Assembly (NCBI GenBank): GCA_022780025.1
Contig: JALEXS010000065.1
Location: 1 to 32,549 of the forward strand
Length of the DNA: 32,549 bases
Reading direction: 5' to 3'
Origin: Mollicutes bacterium
Lineage (GTDB): Bacteria > Bacillota_I > Bacilli_A > RFN20 > CAG-826
The notes beneath the pieces are model-generated. The model did not search any database. It saw only the letters and a program-made list of their open reading frames with translations, and was not told the DNA's origin. Position numbers and translations under genes: made by a program. Positions 13,448-22,928 of this stretch are shown here, piece after piece. Each line of letters opens with the position of its first letter. The first letter of the stretch is position 1.

Positions 13448-13642
13448 TTATTTAGAAAAAGATTTAACAAAAATATCAATAACAAGGTAAGCAATACCAA
13501 TTATTAATACAATATCGATAAATACAAATAACCAAAACAATCTAAAAGTAGATCTTTGTTTTTCAATTACTTCTTTTGAAGTAGTTTCACTATTAGATTG
13601 ATTTAAATCTTTATTTTCATTAATTAATTCATTATTTTCCAT
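13448..13642 (-). CDS. Small single-pass membrane protein
   Basis: 64 residues: a polar, Asn/Glu-rich N-terminus (about 1-30) followed by one long hydrophobic helix (about 33-58) and a short basic tail, the layout of a tail-anchored protein. It starts 3 bases after the asnS stop with no Shine-Dalgarno, so it depends on readthrough from asnS or on a weak TAAAAT 8 bases upstream. The family is not recognised. Its 3' end exactly abuts the convergent gene. Confidence 0.55.
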   Translation of the reverse strand: MENNELINENKDLNQSNSETTSKEVIEKQRSTFRLFWLFVFIDIVLIIGIAYLVIDIFVKSFSK

Positions 13643-13645
13643 ATA

Positions 13646-15025
13646 TTAGAATTTTAAACTACCTGGTGTACGAGGATATGGTTGAACATCTCTAATATTA
13701 TTAATACCTGTAATATACATTAATAATCTATCAAAGCCTAAACCGAATCCACTGTGGATACATCCACCATATTTTCTTAAGTCCAAATACCATTCAAGAC
13801 CTTTTGAATTACCAATTTCATCCATCTTAGCTTTTAATTTTGTATAATCTTCTTCTCTTTGACTACCACCAATTAATTCACCAACAGAAGGAACTAATAA
13901 GTCACATGCTGCAACTGTTTTATTATCTTTATTAAGTTTCATATAGAAAGCTTTAATTTCTTTTGGATAATCAATTAAGAAAACAGGGCCTTTAAATACT
14001 TGTTCAGTAATATAACGTTCATGTTCACTTTGTAAATCCATTCCCCAGAAGATTTTATTAAATTCAAATTTATGACCTTCTTTTTGAGCTTTTAATAAGA
14101 TTTCAATTGCTTCAGTATATGTTAATCTCTTAAATTCACTATTTAAAACATGATGTATTTTATCTAAAAGTCCTTTTTCAATGAAACTATCAAAGAATTT
14201 CATTTCTTCTTTACAATTATCTAAAGTATATTTAATAACATATTTTAAGAATGATTCGATAACATTCATATTATCTTCTAAATCGCAAAAAGCCATTTCA
14301 GGTTCAATCATCCAAAATTCAGCTGCGTGTCTAGTTGTATTAGAATTTTCTGCTCTAAATGTAGGACCAAATGTATAAACATCTTTATAAGCCATAGCAA
14401 ATGATTCAACATGTAATTGACCACTAACTGTTAAAGAAGCATTAGCTTTGAAGAATTCTTCAGGATGTTTCATATCAGCTACAACTTTAAATACTTGACC
14501 TGCTCCTTCAGCATCATTTGCAGTAATAATTGGAGTATTAACATAAACGAAATTTCTTTCTTGGAAATATTTATGAATTGCATAAGCTAAAGTATTTCTT
14601 ACTCTATATACTGCATAAAAAGTATTACTTCTAGGACGTAAATGAGCGATATCTCTTAAAAATTCAAATGAATGTCTTTTCTTTTGTAATGGATAATCCT
14701 CAGCACAATCATTAAGTAAAGTAATATTTTTAACTTGTATTTCAAATGGTTGTTTATTTTCAGGAGTTAATTTAATATTTCCTTGAACTTCAATTGTTGA
14801 ACCATATCTTATATGTGAATAAGTATCATAATCTTTATTACTTGAATCATAAACTAATTGAATATTCTTAAAATAAGTTCCATCGTTAAATTCAATAAAT
14901 CCGATTGAACCATTATTTCTATTAGTTCTAACCCAACCTTGAAGATCGACTTCTTTTCCATCTTCTAGTTTGTTACTTTCTAATTCAATGAAAAGTTTTT
15001 TGTTAGTTAATTCCTTTGAAACCAT
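13646..15025 (-). CDS. asnS: Asparaginyl-tRNA synthetase
   Basis: 459 residues, class IIb synthetase. The N-terminal OB-fold anticodon-binding domain (about 12-115) contains the typical VDLQGWVRTNR start. The catalytic domain shows class II motif 2 (FRAENSNTTRHAAEFWMIE) and motif 3 near the C-terminus (GFGLGFDRLLMYITG), and the chain ends in the family hallmark YPRTPGSLKF. It is preceded 9 bases upstream by the Bax-inhibitor-like gene and has a GGGAG site. With both AsnRS and GatCAB present, GatCAB is probably needed mainly for Gln-tRNA(Gln). Confidence 0.97.
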   Translation of the reverse strand: MVSKELTNKKLFIELESNKLEDGKEVDLQGWVRTNRNNGSIGFIEFNDGTYFKNIQLVYDSSNKDYDTYSHIRYGSTIEVQGNIKLTPENKQPFEIQVKNITLLNDCAEDYPLQKKRHSFEFLRDIAHLRPRSNTFYAVYRVRNTLAYAIHKYFQERNFVYVNTPIITANDAEGAGQVFKVVADMKHPEEFFKANASLTVSGQLHVESFAMAYKDVYTFGPTFRAENSNTTRHAAEFWMIEPEMAFCDLEDNMNVIESFLKYVIKYTLDNCKEEMKFFDSFIEKGLLDKIHHVLNSEFKRLTYTEAIEILLKAQKEGHKFEFNKIFWGMDLQSEHERYITEQVFKGPVFLIDYPKEIKAFYMKLNKDNKTVAACDLLVPSVGELIGGSQREEDYTKLKAKMDEIGNSKGLEWYLDLRKYGGCIHSGFGLGFDRLLMYITGINNIRDVQPYPRTPGSLKF

Positions 15026-15034
15026 AATTTCTCC

Positions 15035-15826
15035 CTATCTCTTTCTTTTTCCACTACTCATAGCAACTATATATAATATTCTTAAAAATAAAATAATGAA
15101 ATCGCTAAATAAATTTAATGCACAATATAAAGCAAGATTTGTTGTAATAACTCCATTTGAAGAGTTAGCAATAGCTTTTAATCTACTCATATCGATTGCA
15201 ATATAAGCGATTATAACAACAAAATAAATTATTTCAATACCCCAAAGTAATGCATTAAATGCATTAATTGCAACTGAAGAGTTCATAAATATAAAAGGTA
15301 ATAAAACAAAATTGAATAAACACATGAATCCTATAGCAGATAAGCCATAAATTAATACAAGATAAACAAATTTAATTTTGTCACCAAGTAAAGCGCCTAT
15401 TCCACATGTAATCAAAAATATTAAAGCTGTAAATCCTAAAGCAGTGCCAAATACATATGGACTATCAACTGTAAAACAAACACCAGTTAAAATAAATCCC
15501 ATAAATACTGCATAAAGAACATATGGAACAATTAATCCTCTACCTTTTTTATTGCAGAAGAAACTTACAATAAGTGAACAAATAAAAAGTCCAACAATTC
15601 CAACACCAAGAAATATATAATAAGCCATAATTCCAATTTCTGGATTATTTATTGCTAAATTATAAATTAAACTACTTGCTCCAAAGGTTACTGCTGTAGT
15701 GATAAGTAAAGCTAGACCAAAGTATAAGAAAACTTTAACATAAGTTTTATTAGTAAATGATGAAACAGGTTTAGCACCAGTACCATCTAAATTAGCTTCT
15801 CTAGTTTTATTTAAATAGTCTTCCAT
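15035..15826 (-). CDS. Bax inhibitor-1 / YccA (YbhL) family membrane protein
   Basis: 263 residues with a polar N-terminus (about 1-28) then about seven membrane helices, matching BI-1/TMBIM proteins; the Bacillus homologue YetJ is a pH-sensitive calcium leak channel. Family traits are the early NKTYVKVFLYFGLALLITT helix and the C-terminal LFSDFIILFLRIL helix, which holds the conserved aspartate. A GGAGG site lies 7 bases upstream and a TATAAT (15852-15847) further up. It is the first gene of a minus-strand unit with asnS and the small membrane gene. Confidence 0.9.
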   Translation of the reverse strand: MEDYLNKTREANLDGTGAKPVSSFTNKTYVKVFLYFGLALLITTAVTFGASSLIYNLAINNPEIGIMAYYIFLGVGIVGLFICSLIVSFFCNKKGRGLIVPYVLYAVFMGFILTGVCFTVDSPYVFGTALGFTALIFLITCGIGALLGDKIKFVYLVLIYGLSAIGFMCLFNFVLLPFIFMNSSVAINAFNALLWGIEIIYFVVIIAYIAIDMSRLKAIANSSNGVITTNLALYCALNLFSDFIILFLRILYIVAMSSGKRKR

Positions 15827-16136
15827 TTTAAAACCTCCGTTTATTCATTATACAACAATAATACGTTTATTTTTAATAGAAATTATAAATATATTTATAA
15901 TTTACTTTTCTTTCATAGAATTTAAATTAATATTAAAAATTTTCCGTATATTATTATAACTTTATTTTAAGTAATAATAAAAATAAAGATATAATCGAGA
16001 CTTTTTAAGAAAAATAAAGACAATATTAATAAGCCAAAATATTTACTAATTATTTTATTTCTAAACTAAGATTTAGTTAAGATAAATATTCTTAATGAAA
16101 TTTGTCTTTTTTTATACTAATAAGGGAGAAATATTT
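15827..16136. other. Intergenic region, AT-rich, divergent promoters
   Basis: 310 bp between the BI-1-like gene and the lipoprotein operon. It holds minus-strand TATAAT (15852-15847) for the BI-1 gene, a perfect 24-bp all-AT palindrome at 15880-15903, and plus-strand TATACT (16113-16118) ahead of the lipoprotein operon with its AAGGGAG site (16122-16128). No further gene is seen. Confidence 0.5.
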
Positions 16137-17015
16137 ATGAAAAAGTTTGCAAAACTTCAATTATTTTTAAGTTTGTCATTTTTAACAGTGGGGGTAATCC
16201 CTGCTCTATTTGCTTGTGGAGGACCTGCACAAGAAAAAGTTCAAAAGTTTAAAATTACATTAGGAGATTTAGGAGGTGCTGAAGCTACTTTAAGTACAAC
16301 TGAAGCTAAAGAGGGTGAACAAGTTGATATTAATATCACTTCTATTCCTACTAATAAAATTATTGAATCAGTTAGTTGTGGTGAAGGAATCGCTGTTACA
16401 AAAGATAGTGATACAAAATATCACTTTGAAATGCCTAAAGTTGATGTAGTTGTTACTTTTGTTGTTAAACAAACAAAATTCAATGTTTCATTTACTGCTG
16501 AAGAAAGTCATCCTGATACAGTAGTTGAAATTTATACTGCTACTACAATGCAAGAAAAAACTTTACCTTTTGCAGCTACTATTGGTGAATCATTTAATGT
16601 ATTTGCTTTTAATGATAATGAAACAATTTCAGGATTATATGCTAATGGTACTGCTTTAGAAAGAATTGAAGGTTCAACTGCATATTTATTAACCATTGGA
16701 AATGAAGATGTAGTTTTAACATGTAGTTATGAAGAAAAACAACCTGTTACTAGTGAATTTAATTTAGTTTATAATGTTGATCCAGAACATGCTTCTTTAG
16801 AAGTTACTTTCTTGGATGAAAATTATAACACTGTTACAAAAGCTAAGGCTGGTTCGACTGTTTTTATCGCTACTTTCTTTGCAGATGAAACTTTAACTTT
16901 ACCTCAAAAAGCTTTTGTTAACAGAACTGAAGCTACTCCTTTTGGCGAAAGTATGCCTGGAGCATTCCAATTTACAATGCCTAGTAAAGATGCAGTTATT
17001 ACATTTACATATTAA
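16137..17015 (+). CDS. Lipoprotein with three InlB-B-like repeats
   Basis: 292 residues from the ATG at 16137, which follows AAGGGAG; an upstream in-frame ATG (16095) lacks such a site. A signal peptide ends in the lipobox LFAC, so it is anchored to the outer face of the membrane. The mature part contains three tandem beta-type modules of about 80 residues, each ending in a pattern like FEMPKVDVVVTF, TIGNEDVVLTC and FTMPSKDAVITF. This fits the divergent InlB B-repeat family of Gram-positive surface proteins. The role is probably as a spacer or adhesin. It is the first of four consecutive lipoprotein genes, 11 bases before the next. Confidence 0.85.
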   Translation: MKKFAKLQLFLSLSFLTVGVIPALFACGGPAQEKVQKFKITLGDLGGAEATLSTTEAKEGEQVDINITSIPTNKIIESVSCGEGIAVTKDSDTKYHFEMPKVDVVVTFVVKQTKFNVSFTAEESHPDTVVEIYTATTMQEKTLPFAATIGESFNVFAFNDNETISGLYANGTALERIEGSTAYLLTIGNEDVVLTCSYEEKQPVTSEFNLVYNVDPEHASLEVTFLDENYNTVTKAKAGSTVFIATFFADETLTLPQKAFVNRTEATPFGESMPGAFQFTMPSKDAVITFTY

Positions 17016-17026
17016 TAAGGTAAGTT

Positions 17027-18427
17027 ATGAGAAATAGTAATAAATTATTTTTATTAATACCTACTTTATTATTAGTAGGTTGTAAAAGTGGAGAAAATGA
17101 TAGTTCAAAATATGATTCTATTTTAACTAGTTTTCAATCTGGATTTAAAATTAAAGGGACTCTTAATACAACTAAAAAATATTATGAAGATAGTGATTAT
17201 AAAATTCCTTTAGATAGTAAAGAACAAGTTAAAGAAACTTATTTTATTGAAAGTATTTATCAAAATAATAATGGTTACGTTGGTGTTGATCGTCGTTATT
17301 ATAAAGAATCTAATGGTACTAAAAAATATTTATCAGGTGAAAATGCTTATAATAATAAAGGATACGTTGCTTTAAATTACGTTGATTATGATAATGTTTT
17401 ACAAACAGATGGATATAGCATGGATGATGATTATAATGAATTATCTTATAGTGCTAGTGGTCTTATTAATCCTTTCCTTTTAATAAATTCTAGTGATATA
17501 AGTAATGATAAATTATTAAATAACTATAAAGCTAATTTGTTTTATTCATATATTTTTGCTGGCATTTCAGATAAGATAAATACTAAACTTTCTATAAAAA
17601 AAGCCGAGTTTAGCAAGGATTTTGAAAAATTAAGCGTAGTTTTTAATGATTATAAATCTACTGAATATGATAATTATGATACCTTTTATATTACTTTAAA
17701 TTATGATATTACTTTTACCTTTGAAGATATTGGAGTAGCTAATAGTAAAGATGCTATTCAAATAGAAAAGAATAAAGTAGAGAATGAACCATTACAAAGA
17801 GCATTAAATAACATGGTTAATAAGAACATTACTATTTCTAGAAAAATAGTAAGTTATGATAAAGATGCTAAAGTTGATGCTGAAGAAACAGTTATTACAT
17901 ATAACGATGGAAAAGATATCTATATGCAAGTATTTGATTCTAATTTAGCTAATAATGAAGTTCCTACTACTCCAAGTAAAAGTGATTTATATTTAAAAGC
18001 TAATAGTAAGAAGTTTTTAAATACTTATACTTATTCTAAAGATGGTGAAAATAATGATTATATATTTAATTTAGATACTGGTAATTATGCTTCAATCAAT
18101 GGTTATTACTATTATTCCGCTTTCCAACCTGATTTTAATATAAATGCTAATATTTTTAATAAAAATGAAGATGGTTCTTTTTCACCAACTAATGATAACT
18201 TACCTTATATTGGTAGTGATTGTTTTGTTCCACCATTAAATACAACTAGTGAAATATCTAATGGTTATATTACTGATATGAAGATTTATGTAAATGAAGA
18301 AACTGATATTAGTTATATAAGTACTATATTAATGGAATTTGATAGCAACATATATCATGGTGAAATTACTATTAATTATACAAATGTAGGTAAAACAACT
18401 TTACCTTTTAATATTACGATTGAATAG
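17027..18427 (+). CDS. Lipoprotein, unknown family, paralogue of next gene
   Basis: 466 residues. Signal peptide with lipobox LVGC (Cys19), then a polar, Tyr/Asn/Asp-rich secreted region with no domain I recognise. It resembles the next protein along its length: a GFKIKGTL start matches GFLLSGEV, both have a conserved central helix near a KAEFSK/EAYFRL block, and both end in a NVGKT / NIGNT motif. A tandem duplication is likely. AAGG precedes the ATG. The amino-acid make-up and repeated beta-like pattern suggest a cell-surface binding role, which is inference only. Confidence 0.8.
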   Translation: MRNSNKLFLLIPTLLLVGCKSGENDSSKYDSILTSFQSGFKIKGTLNTTKKYYEDSDYKIPLDSKEQVKETYFIESIYQNNNGYVGVDRRYYKESNGTKKYLSGENAYNNKGYVALNYVDYDNVLQTDGYSMDDDYNELSYSASGLINPFLLINSSDISNDKLLNNYKANLFYSYIFAGISDKINTKLSIKKAEFSKDFEKLSVVFNDYKSTEYDNYDTFYITLNYDITFTFEDIGVANSKDAIQIEKNKVENEPLQRALNNMVNKNITISRKIVSYDKDAKVDAEETVITYNDGKDIYMQVFDSNLANNEVPTTPSKSDLYLKANSKKFLNTYTYSKDGENNDYIFNLDTGNYASINGYYYYSAFQPDFNINANIFNKNEDGSFSPTNDNLPYIGSDCFVPPLNTTSEISNGYITDMKIYVNEETDISYISTILMEFDSNIYHGEITINYTNVGKTTLPFNITIE

Positions 18428-18439
18428 GAGATTAAAATT

Positions 18440-19822
18440 ATGAAAAATAAAATTACAATATTAACGATATTATCTTCTATTTTACCTTTAGTTTCTTGTG
18501 GTAGTAGTGATGTAATTACTTCTAATATTAATAATTTAAGAAATGGATTCTTACTTAGTGGAGAAGTTACTCAAACTAGATATGCTGCTACTGGATATGG
18601 TAATGATCATGGTTATAGTTTTTCTAAAGATACTGAAGAAACTAATAAATATAATGTAAATGTAGGTTTTCAAAGTAATGGTATAAATGCTTATACTAAG
18701 ACAAGTACTCAAGAATTTGATGGTGAAACTTATGTTATTGAAGATTATTTATATTTTGCTGATGAAGAAGGTTTAACTTATAAGAAAGAATTAAATTATC
18801 AAAATAAGATAGATAAAAATTATTCGATTAATTTATCTTCTAGTTCTTTTACTTATAATGGATTTTATAATTTCTTTTCAATTATTGGAAAAGAAGATTT
18901 AATTAAAGATGAAGAATTTAAAGCTTATGATCGATATCAATTAGATATTACTAAAGCTGGAATTATTGCTAATAATCTACTTTATTCATTAAATAGTGGA
19001 TTTGCTAGTAAAGTTAAAGAAGCTTATTTTAGATTAAGTAAAAATAAATTTAGTGAATTTCATATTGAAATGGAACCATATTATTATGCTGATACTTCTA
19101 CTGGTTATTTTTATAAAATATATAATAAAGCTATATTTAATATAACTAAACAAGGTAGTTATAAAGTAGATGATATTACTCCTATTAGTAAGAAAAATAA
19201 TACTAAATTAGAAAAAGCTATTAAAACCATTAATAATAATTTCAAGTTAACTACTGAAATTAATGTTACTGAACAAACTACTAATAAAGTAACTGTTTCA
19301 TATAAAGATTTCTATTTTGATTCAAAATCTATATATGTACATAATTATGATGATAAACTTAAAAGTAATCCTGATCCTTTAACTGATTATTATTTAAGTG
19401 CTGATGATAATGGTAAATTATATTCATATAAATATGATAGTGAATCTAAAACTTATAATAAGTCTGTAACTGATGAATATCCTAGTTTATATCAAGGTAA
19501 ATATTATTATGAAGATTATTTACCTATTATAAGTAATATTAGTAGTGATTTATTTACATTAGATTCTAGTGATAAAAACTTATATATTAATGAAGAAGGT
19601 ACTTCTAGTTGTTTAAATAAATGTTTTTATATACCTTTATCTCCTTATAGAACTGCTGATGCTTTAAATTTTTCCAAATATGAAGTTAAATTAAATGATG
19701 AAAATATAGATTATATTAAATTATATTTTTCTTATCTTAATTATGATGGAGAAATTAGAAGTGGTTATTATAAATTAAATTTTGATAATATTGGAAATAC
19801 TTCTAATCCTGCTACGTTATGA
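18440..19822 (+). CDS. Lipoprotein, unknown family, paralogue of previous gene
   Basis: 460 residues with signal peptide and lipobox LVSC (Cys21). It shares the layout and scattered motifs of the preceding lipoprotein, so the pair probably arose by tandem duplication and has diverged strongly. The AGGAG site 8-9 bases upstream sits just after the previous stop. Its TGA stop overlaps the next ATG (ATGA), which couples it to the leucine-rich-repeat lipoprotein. Confidence 0.8.
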   Translation: MKNKITILTILSSILPLVSCGSSDVITSNINNLRNGFLLSGEVTQTRYAATGYGNDHGYSFSKDTEETNKYNVNVGFQSNGINAYTKTSTQEFDGETYVIEDYLYFADEEGLTYKKELNYQNKIDKNYSINLSSSSFTYNGFYNFFSIIGKEDLIKDEEFKAYDRYQLDITKAGIIANNLLYSLNSGFASKVKEAYFRLSKNKFSEFHIEMEPYYYADTSTGYFYKIYNKAIFNITKQGSYKVDDITPISKKNNTKLEKAIKTINNNFKLTTEINVTEQTTNKVTVSYKDFYFDSKSIYVHNYDDKLKSNPDPLTDYYLSADDNGKLYSYKYDSESKTYNKSVTDEYPSLYQGKYYYEDYLPIISNISSDLFTLDSSDKNLYINEEGTSSCLNKCFYIPLSPYRTADALNFSKYEVKLNDENIDYIKLYFSYLNYDGEIRSGYYKLNFDNIGNTSNPATL

Positions 19823-21516
19823 AATTAAATAGATTGTTTGTTTTATCCTTATCATGTTTAACTTTATTTTCTTGTAATAATAAAGAAAATAATTTTTCTA
19901 ATGACAAAAATGTAGAATTATTATTAAGTGGAAATAAAGGTGGTAATATTAAATTATATAGTAATGAAACATTTCTTGATGAATTTAATGATTTAGAATT
20001 TAATAAAAGTTACCAATTTAAAAAAGGTACTGAAATAAATTTAAAAGTGTCCCAATCTGAAGGATTTTTTATAAATTCAATTAATTATAATGAAGAAAAA
20101 GTTAAAGTTAATAATCAATTTTATACATTTATTTTAAATGAAGATACTAATAAATTAGATATAAAATTCTCATTAATTGAAACTAATATTGACGATTTTA
20201 CTTTTGAATTTAATGAAGAGAACAAAGAAGCTTATATTACAAATTATTCTTCAAATAACACACCTTCTCCTTTGATTATTCCTGAAGAAGTTAAAGGATA
20301 TAAGGTAACTAAAATTAAAGAAACTGCTTTTGATAATACTTCAATTAAAAAAATTAAGTTAGGAAATAATATTAATAATATTGAAGATGGTGCATTTAAA
20401 AACGCTTCTTCATTAACTTATTTTATAACTGATAATAATCAATATTATAAAGCTATTGATGGTATTCTTTATAATAGTGATCAATCAACATTAATATCAG
20501 TTCCAGCTAAATATGAAAATAGTGAATTAATACTAAATTCTAATACTAAATTTATTAATGATTATGCTTTATATACTAATAGAACTATAAAAAATGTAGT
20601 CTTTAATAATTCTTTAGAAAAGATAGGAAAATATGCATTTTATAATGTTAATACTATAGAAGAATTAACTTTTCCTAATAGTTTAATAACTATTGATGAT
20701 TATGCTTTTAAACAAAATACTGTATTAAAAACAATTAACTTTAATCAAAGTCTTCAATATATTAATTCAAATGCATTTTATGGTTGTATTAAAATTAGAA
20801 AATTAGAATTTCCTAATTCATTAAAAGAAATAGGTAATGATGCTTTCTACCATTGTGATTATTTATCAGATATTAAATTTAATGAAGGTTTAATTAAAAT
20901 TGGAGATAGAACTTTTAGTAATTTAACTAGTTTAATTAACATTGAATTCCCTTCTACATTAAAAAGTATTGGCAGTAGCTCATTTTCTGCTTGTTCAAAT
21001 TTAAAAACTATAAACCTTAAGAATATAGAAACTATTGGAAATTATGCTTTTGTTTTATGTAATTCTATAAATAAAATAAATATTCCTAAAACAATTAAAT
21101 CAATTGGTTTTAATCCGTTTTATGGAATATTACATTTAGATCAATCTACATTTACTATTGAAGAAAATGATAATTATGTTATTAATGAAGGCGTACTATT
21201 TTCTAAAGATAGAACTAAACTCATATCTTATCCATATGGTATTACAAATACTAATTATGTTATTCCAAGTTCAGTAACTATTTTAGATAATCAATGCTTT
21301 GCTTTTAATAATAATTTAGCTTCTATAGAGTTACATACTGGTGTTAATAAAATTGATGAAGCATTCTATGGAGTAACTTCTCCTTTAGTTATTAGTTATA
21401 AAGGTACTATTGAAGAATTTAATTCAATTAATAAAGAAGGAAGTAATGGTTATAGTTATTACGAAGGAAGTAGTATAAAAAAGATTAACTGTACCGATGG
21501 TACAATTAATCTTTAA
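19819..21516 (+). CDS. BspA-type leucine-rich-repeat lipoprotein
   Basis: 565 residues. Signal peptide with lipobox LFSC, an InlB-B-like region (about 30-115), then many 22-24-residue leucine-rich repeats of the LRR_5/BspA type (Treponema pallidum type): the recurring pattern is I(G/D)xxAFxxxxxLxxIxFPxSLxxI, for example LKEIGNDAFYHC and LKSIGSSSFSAC. Such proteins usually mediate adhesion or host contact. The start overlaps the previous stop (ATGA). The last codons lie inside a long hairpin (21481-21513), and a terminator follows at 21576. It closes the four-gene lipoprotein operon. Confidence 0.9.
   Translation: MKLNRLFVLSLSCLTLFSCNNKENNFSNDKNVELLLSGNKGGNIKLYSNETFLDEFNDLEFNKSYQFKKGTEINLKVSQSEGFFINSINYNEEKVKVNNQFYTFILNEDTNKLDIKFSLIETNIDDFTFEFNEENKEAYITNYSSNNTPSPLIIPEEVKGYKVTKIKETAFDNTSIKKIKLGNNINNIEDGAFKNASSLTYFITDNNQYYKAIDGILYNSDQSTLISVPAKYENSELILNSNTKFINDYALYTNRTIKNVVFNNSLEKIGKYAFYNVNTIEELTFPNSLITIDDYAFKQNTVLKTINFNQSLQYINSNAFYGCIKIRKLEFPNSLKEIGNDAFYHCDYLSDIKFNEGLIKIGDRTFSNLTSLINIEFPSTLKSIGSSSFSACSNLKTINLKNIETIGNYAFVLCNSINKINIPKTIKSIGFNPFYGILHLDQSTFTIEENDNYVINEGVLFSKDRTKLISYPYGITNTNYVIPSSVTILDNQCFAFNNNLASIELHTGVNKIDEAFYGVTSPLVISYKGTIEEFNSINKEGSNGYSYYEGSSIKKINCTDGTINL
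21481..21513 (+). other. Hairpin spanning the last codons of the LRR lipoprotein
   Basis: Two 15-nt arms (21481-21495 and 21499-21513) pair with a single C-A mismatch around a GAT loop and end directly before the TAA stop. No T-run follows, so it is not a standard terminator; it could protect the 3' end of the mRNA. Confidence 0.5.
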
Positions 21517-21575
21517 GAAAAGGAGATATAAAGAGCGAAAAACGCTGTTATTCTTAACTATTATTTTCAGATTTT

Positions 21576-21608
21576 ACTCACATTCATTAATTGGATGTGA
21601 GTTTTTTT
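21576..21608 (+). terminator. Intrinsic terminator of lipoprotein operon
   Basis: ACTCACAT (21576-21583) and ATGTGAGT (21595-21602) form an 8-bp stem, followed by a run of seven T. It lies 60 bp after the LRR lipoprotein gene. Confidence 0.9.
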
Positions 21609-21926
21609 ATTTGAATTTATTAGAAAAATATTCAAACAAATTATAGGTGGTACCCTCCCCTTGTTTACATTATAAAGAAATTGATATCCCTTTTTCAGTA
21701 CATCAAAAGATTTATTATATACATTTATTATTTTTTAGTGTTTTATTATTAATCAGATAAAGTCTTTTTTAAAAAATCAATATATCCTTTCCCTTTTAAA
21801 GACTATAAATAACTATAAGCGGCTGCTTTATTAGTTATCCTAAATATTACCAAAAACTAATTAAAACTAATAAAAACCGTGCAGAACTCAAATATTTTTT
21901 AGAAATTTAATGATAAATCTAATTTA
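21609..21926. other. Intergenic region at start of accessory island
   Basis: 318 bp between the operon terminator and Fic1. It has no intact gene. The only coding-like trace is a minus-strand fragment at 21749-21850, described separately. Confidence 0.5.
21749..21850 (-). pseudogene. Possible decayed coding remnant
   Basis: Read on the minus strand, one frame gives NKAAAYSYL, then an internal TAG, then SLKGKGYIDFLKKTLSD and a TAA. The composition looks protein-like and continues in the same frame through the stop, as expected for a decayed gene end. The family is not recognised and the stretch is short, so chance is possible. Confidence 0.2.
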
Positions 21927-22922
21927 TTATCTTAATTTATATCTTTGATTCTTTGATGTTTTTTTATCTTTAAATTCAACTTCTATCAATCCTAATTCAA
22001 TTGCAGGATTTAAATAATTCTTTCTAAAATTTACTTTATCAGATAAATTTAATAAACTTAGCATATCTTGGGTTGTATACCATTTATCTTTTTTAAGTAC
22101 TTTTAATAATTTATTAACATATATACTGCTATTTTCTATTTCTAATGAAGTGTTATTAATTAACTCAGTTAAAGATAAATCAATCATTTTTAACATAAAT
22201 GTAACAAAAACTGTAGAATCTCCATTTAGATTAGATTTACTAATTGCATCATAATATTCTAATTGGTATTTCTTTATTAAAGATTCAATTGGAATATATT
22301 TAAAAATTGGTTTCCATTTACTTAATATTAAGTTTTGCCATAATCTAGCCATTCTTCCATTTCCATCACTAAATGGATGAATAAACACAAATTCATAATG
22401 AAAAATTGAAGATAAGATCAAGGGATTCATTTTATTAAAGTTTTCTTTTGCCCAATTAATTAAATTAGACATAAGAATAGGTACCATTTCTTTAGGGGGT
22501 GCTAAAAAAATTAAATTTCCTTTATTATCAATGACTCCTTCTCCACTAATTCTATATTTACCAGAGAGTTCTATTAAATCTTTAGTCATAATAGAATGAA
22601 TAAATTTTAAATTTTTTTCTATAAAAGGATTTTTATCATAAGCAATTTCATAAGCTTTAATAGCGTTTTTTATTTCTTTTATATCTTTAGATGGACCAAT
22701 TACAACTTTATTATTAATTACATCTTCAACTTGATTAATTGTTAAAGAATTAGCTTCTATTGCGCAGCTAGATTGAATAGATCTAATTCTATTTTGCTTT
22801 CTAAGTATTGGAAATCTAGATAAATTATCATAAGATGATATCTTTCCTATTTTTTCCATAATAGAAGAAACATAATCTAATATCTCATTTGTAATAATAA
22901 GAGGTGGTATGTATTTTTCCAT
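21927..22922 (-). CDS. Fic-domain protein 1 (Fic + C-terminal winged helix)
   Basis: 331 residues from the ATG at 22922. Fic enzymes usually transfer AMP to a hydroxyl on a target protein. The complete active-site motif HPFSDGNGRMAR begins at H182. The N-terminal inhibitory motif expected as (S/T)xxxE(G/N) reads SCAIEA at about 52-57, so its last position is altered. A C-terminal winged-helix-like region (about 275-331, with YTTQDMLSLLNLSDK) may bind DNA. A TATAAT ends six bases before this ATG, so translation is probably leaderless; an ATG two codons earlier would lie against the -10 box. The target is unknown. Confidence 0.88.
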   Translation of the reverse strand: MEKYIPPLIITNEILDYVSSIMEKIGKISSYDNLSRFPILRKQNRIRSIQSSCAIEANSLTINQVEDVINNKVVIGPSKDIKEIKNAIKAYEIAYDKNPFIEKNLKFIHSIMTKDLIELSGKYRISGEGVIDNKGNLIFLAPPKEMVPILMSNLINWAKENFNKMNPLILSSIFHYEFVFIHPFSDGNGRMARLWQNLILSKWKPIFKYIPIESLIKKYQLEYYDAISKSNLNGDSTVFVTFMLKMIDLSLTELINNTSLEIENSSIYVNKLLKVLKKDKWYTTQDMLSLLNLSDKVNFRKNYLNPAIELGLIEVEFKDKKTSKNQRYKLR

Positions 22923-22928
22923 ACTCAT

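Noticed and set aside
13445-13450. TAATTA shared as abutting stop codons of two convergent genes
   Set aside because: Abutting stops give this palindrome automatically; no sign of function.
15880-15903. Perfect 24-bp palindrome made only of A and T
   Set aside because: In such AT-rich intergenic DNA this is weak evidence for a binding site; no second copy is seen.
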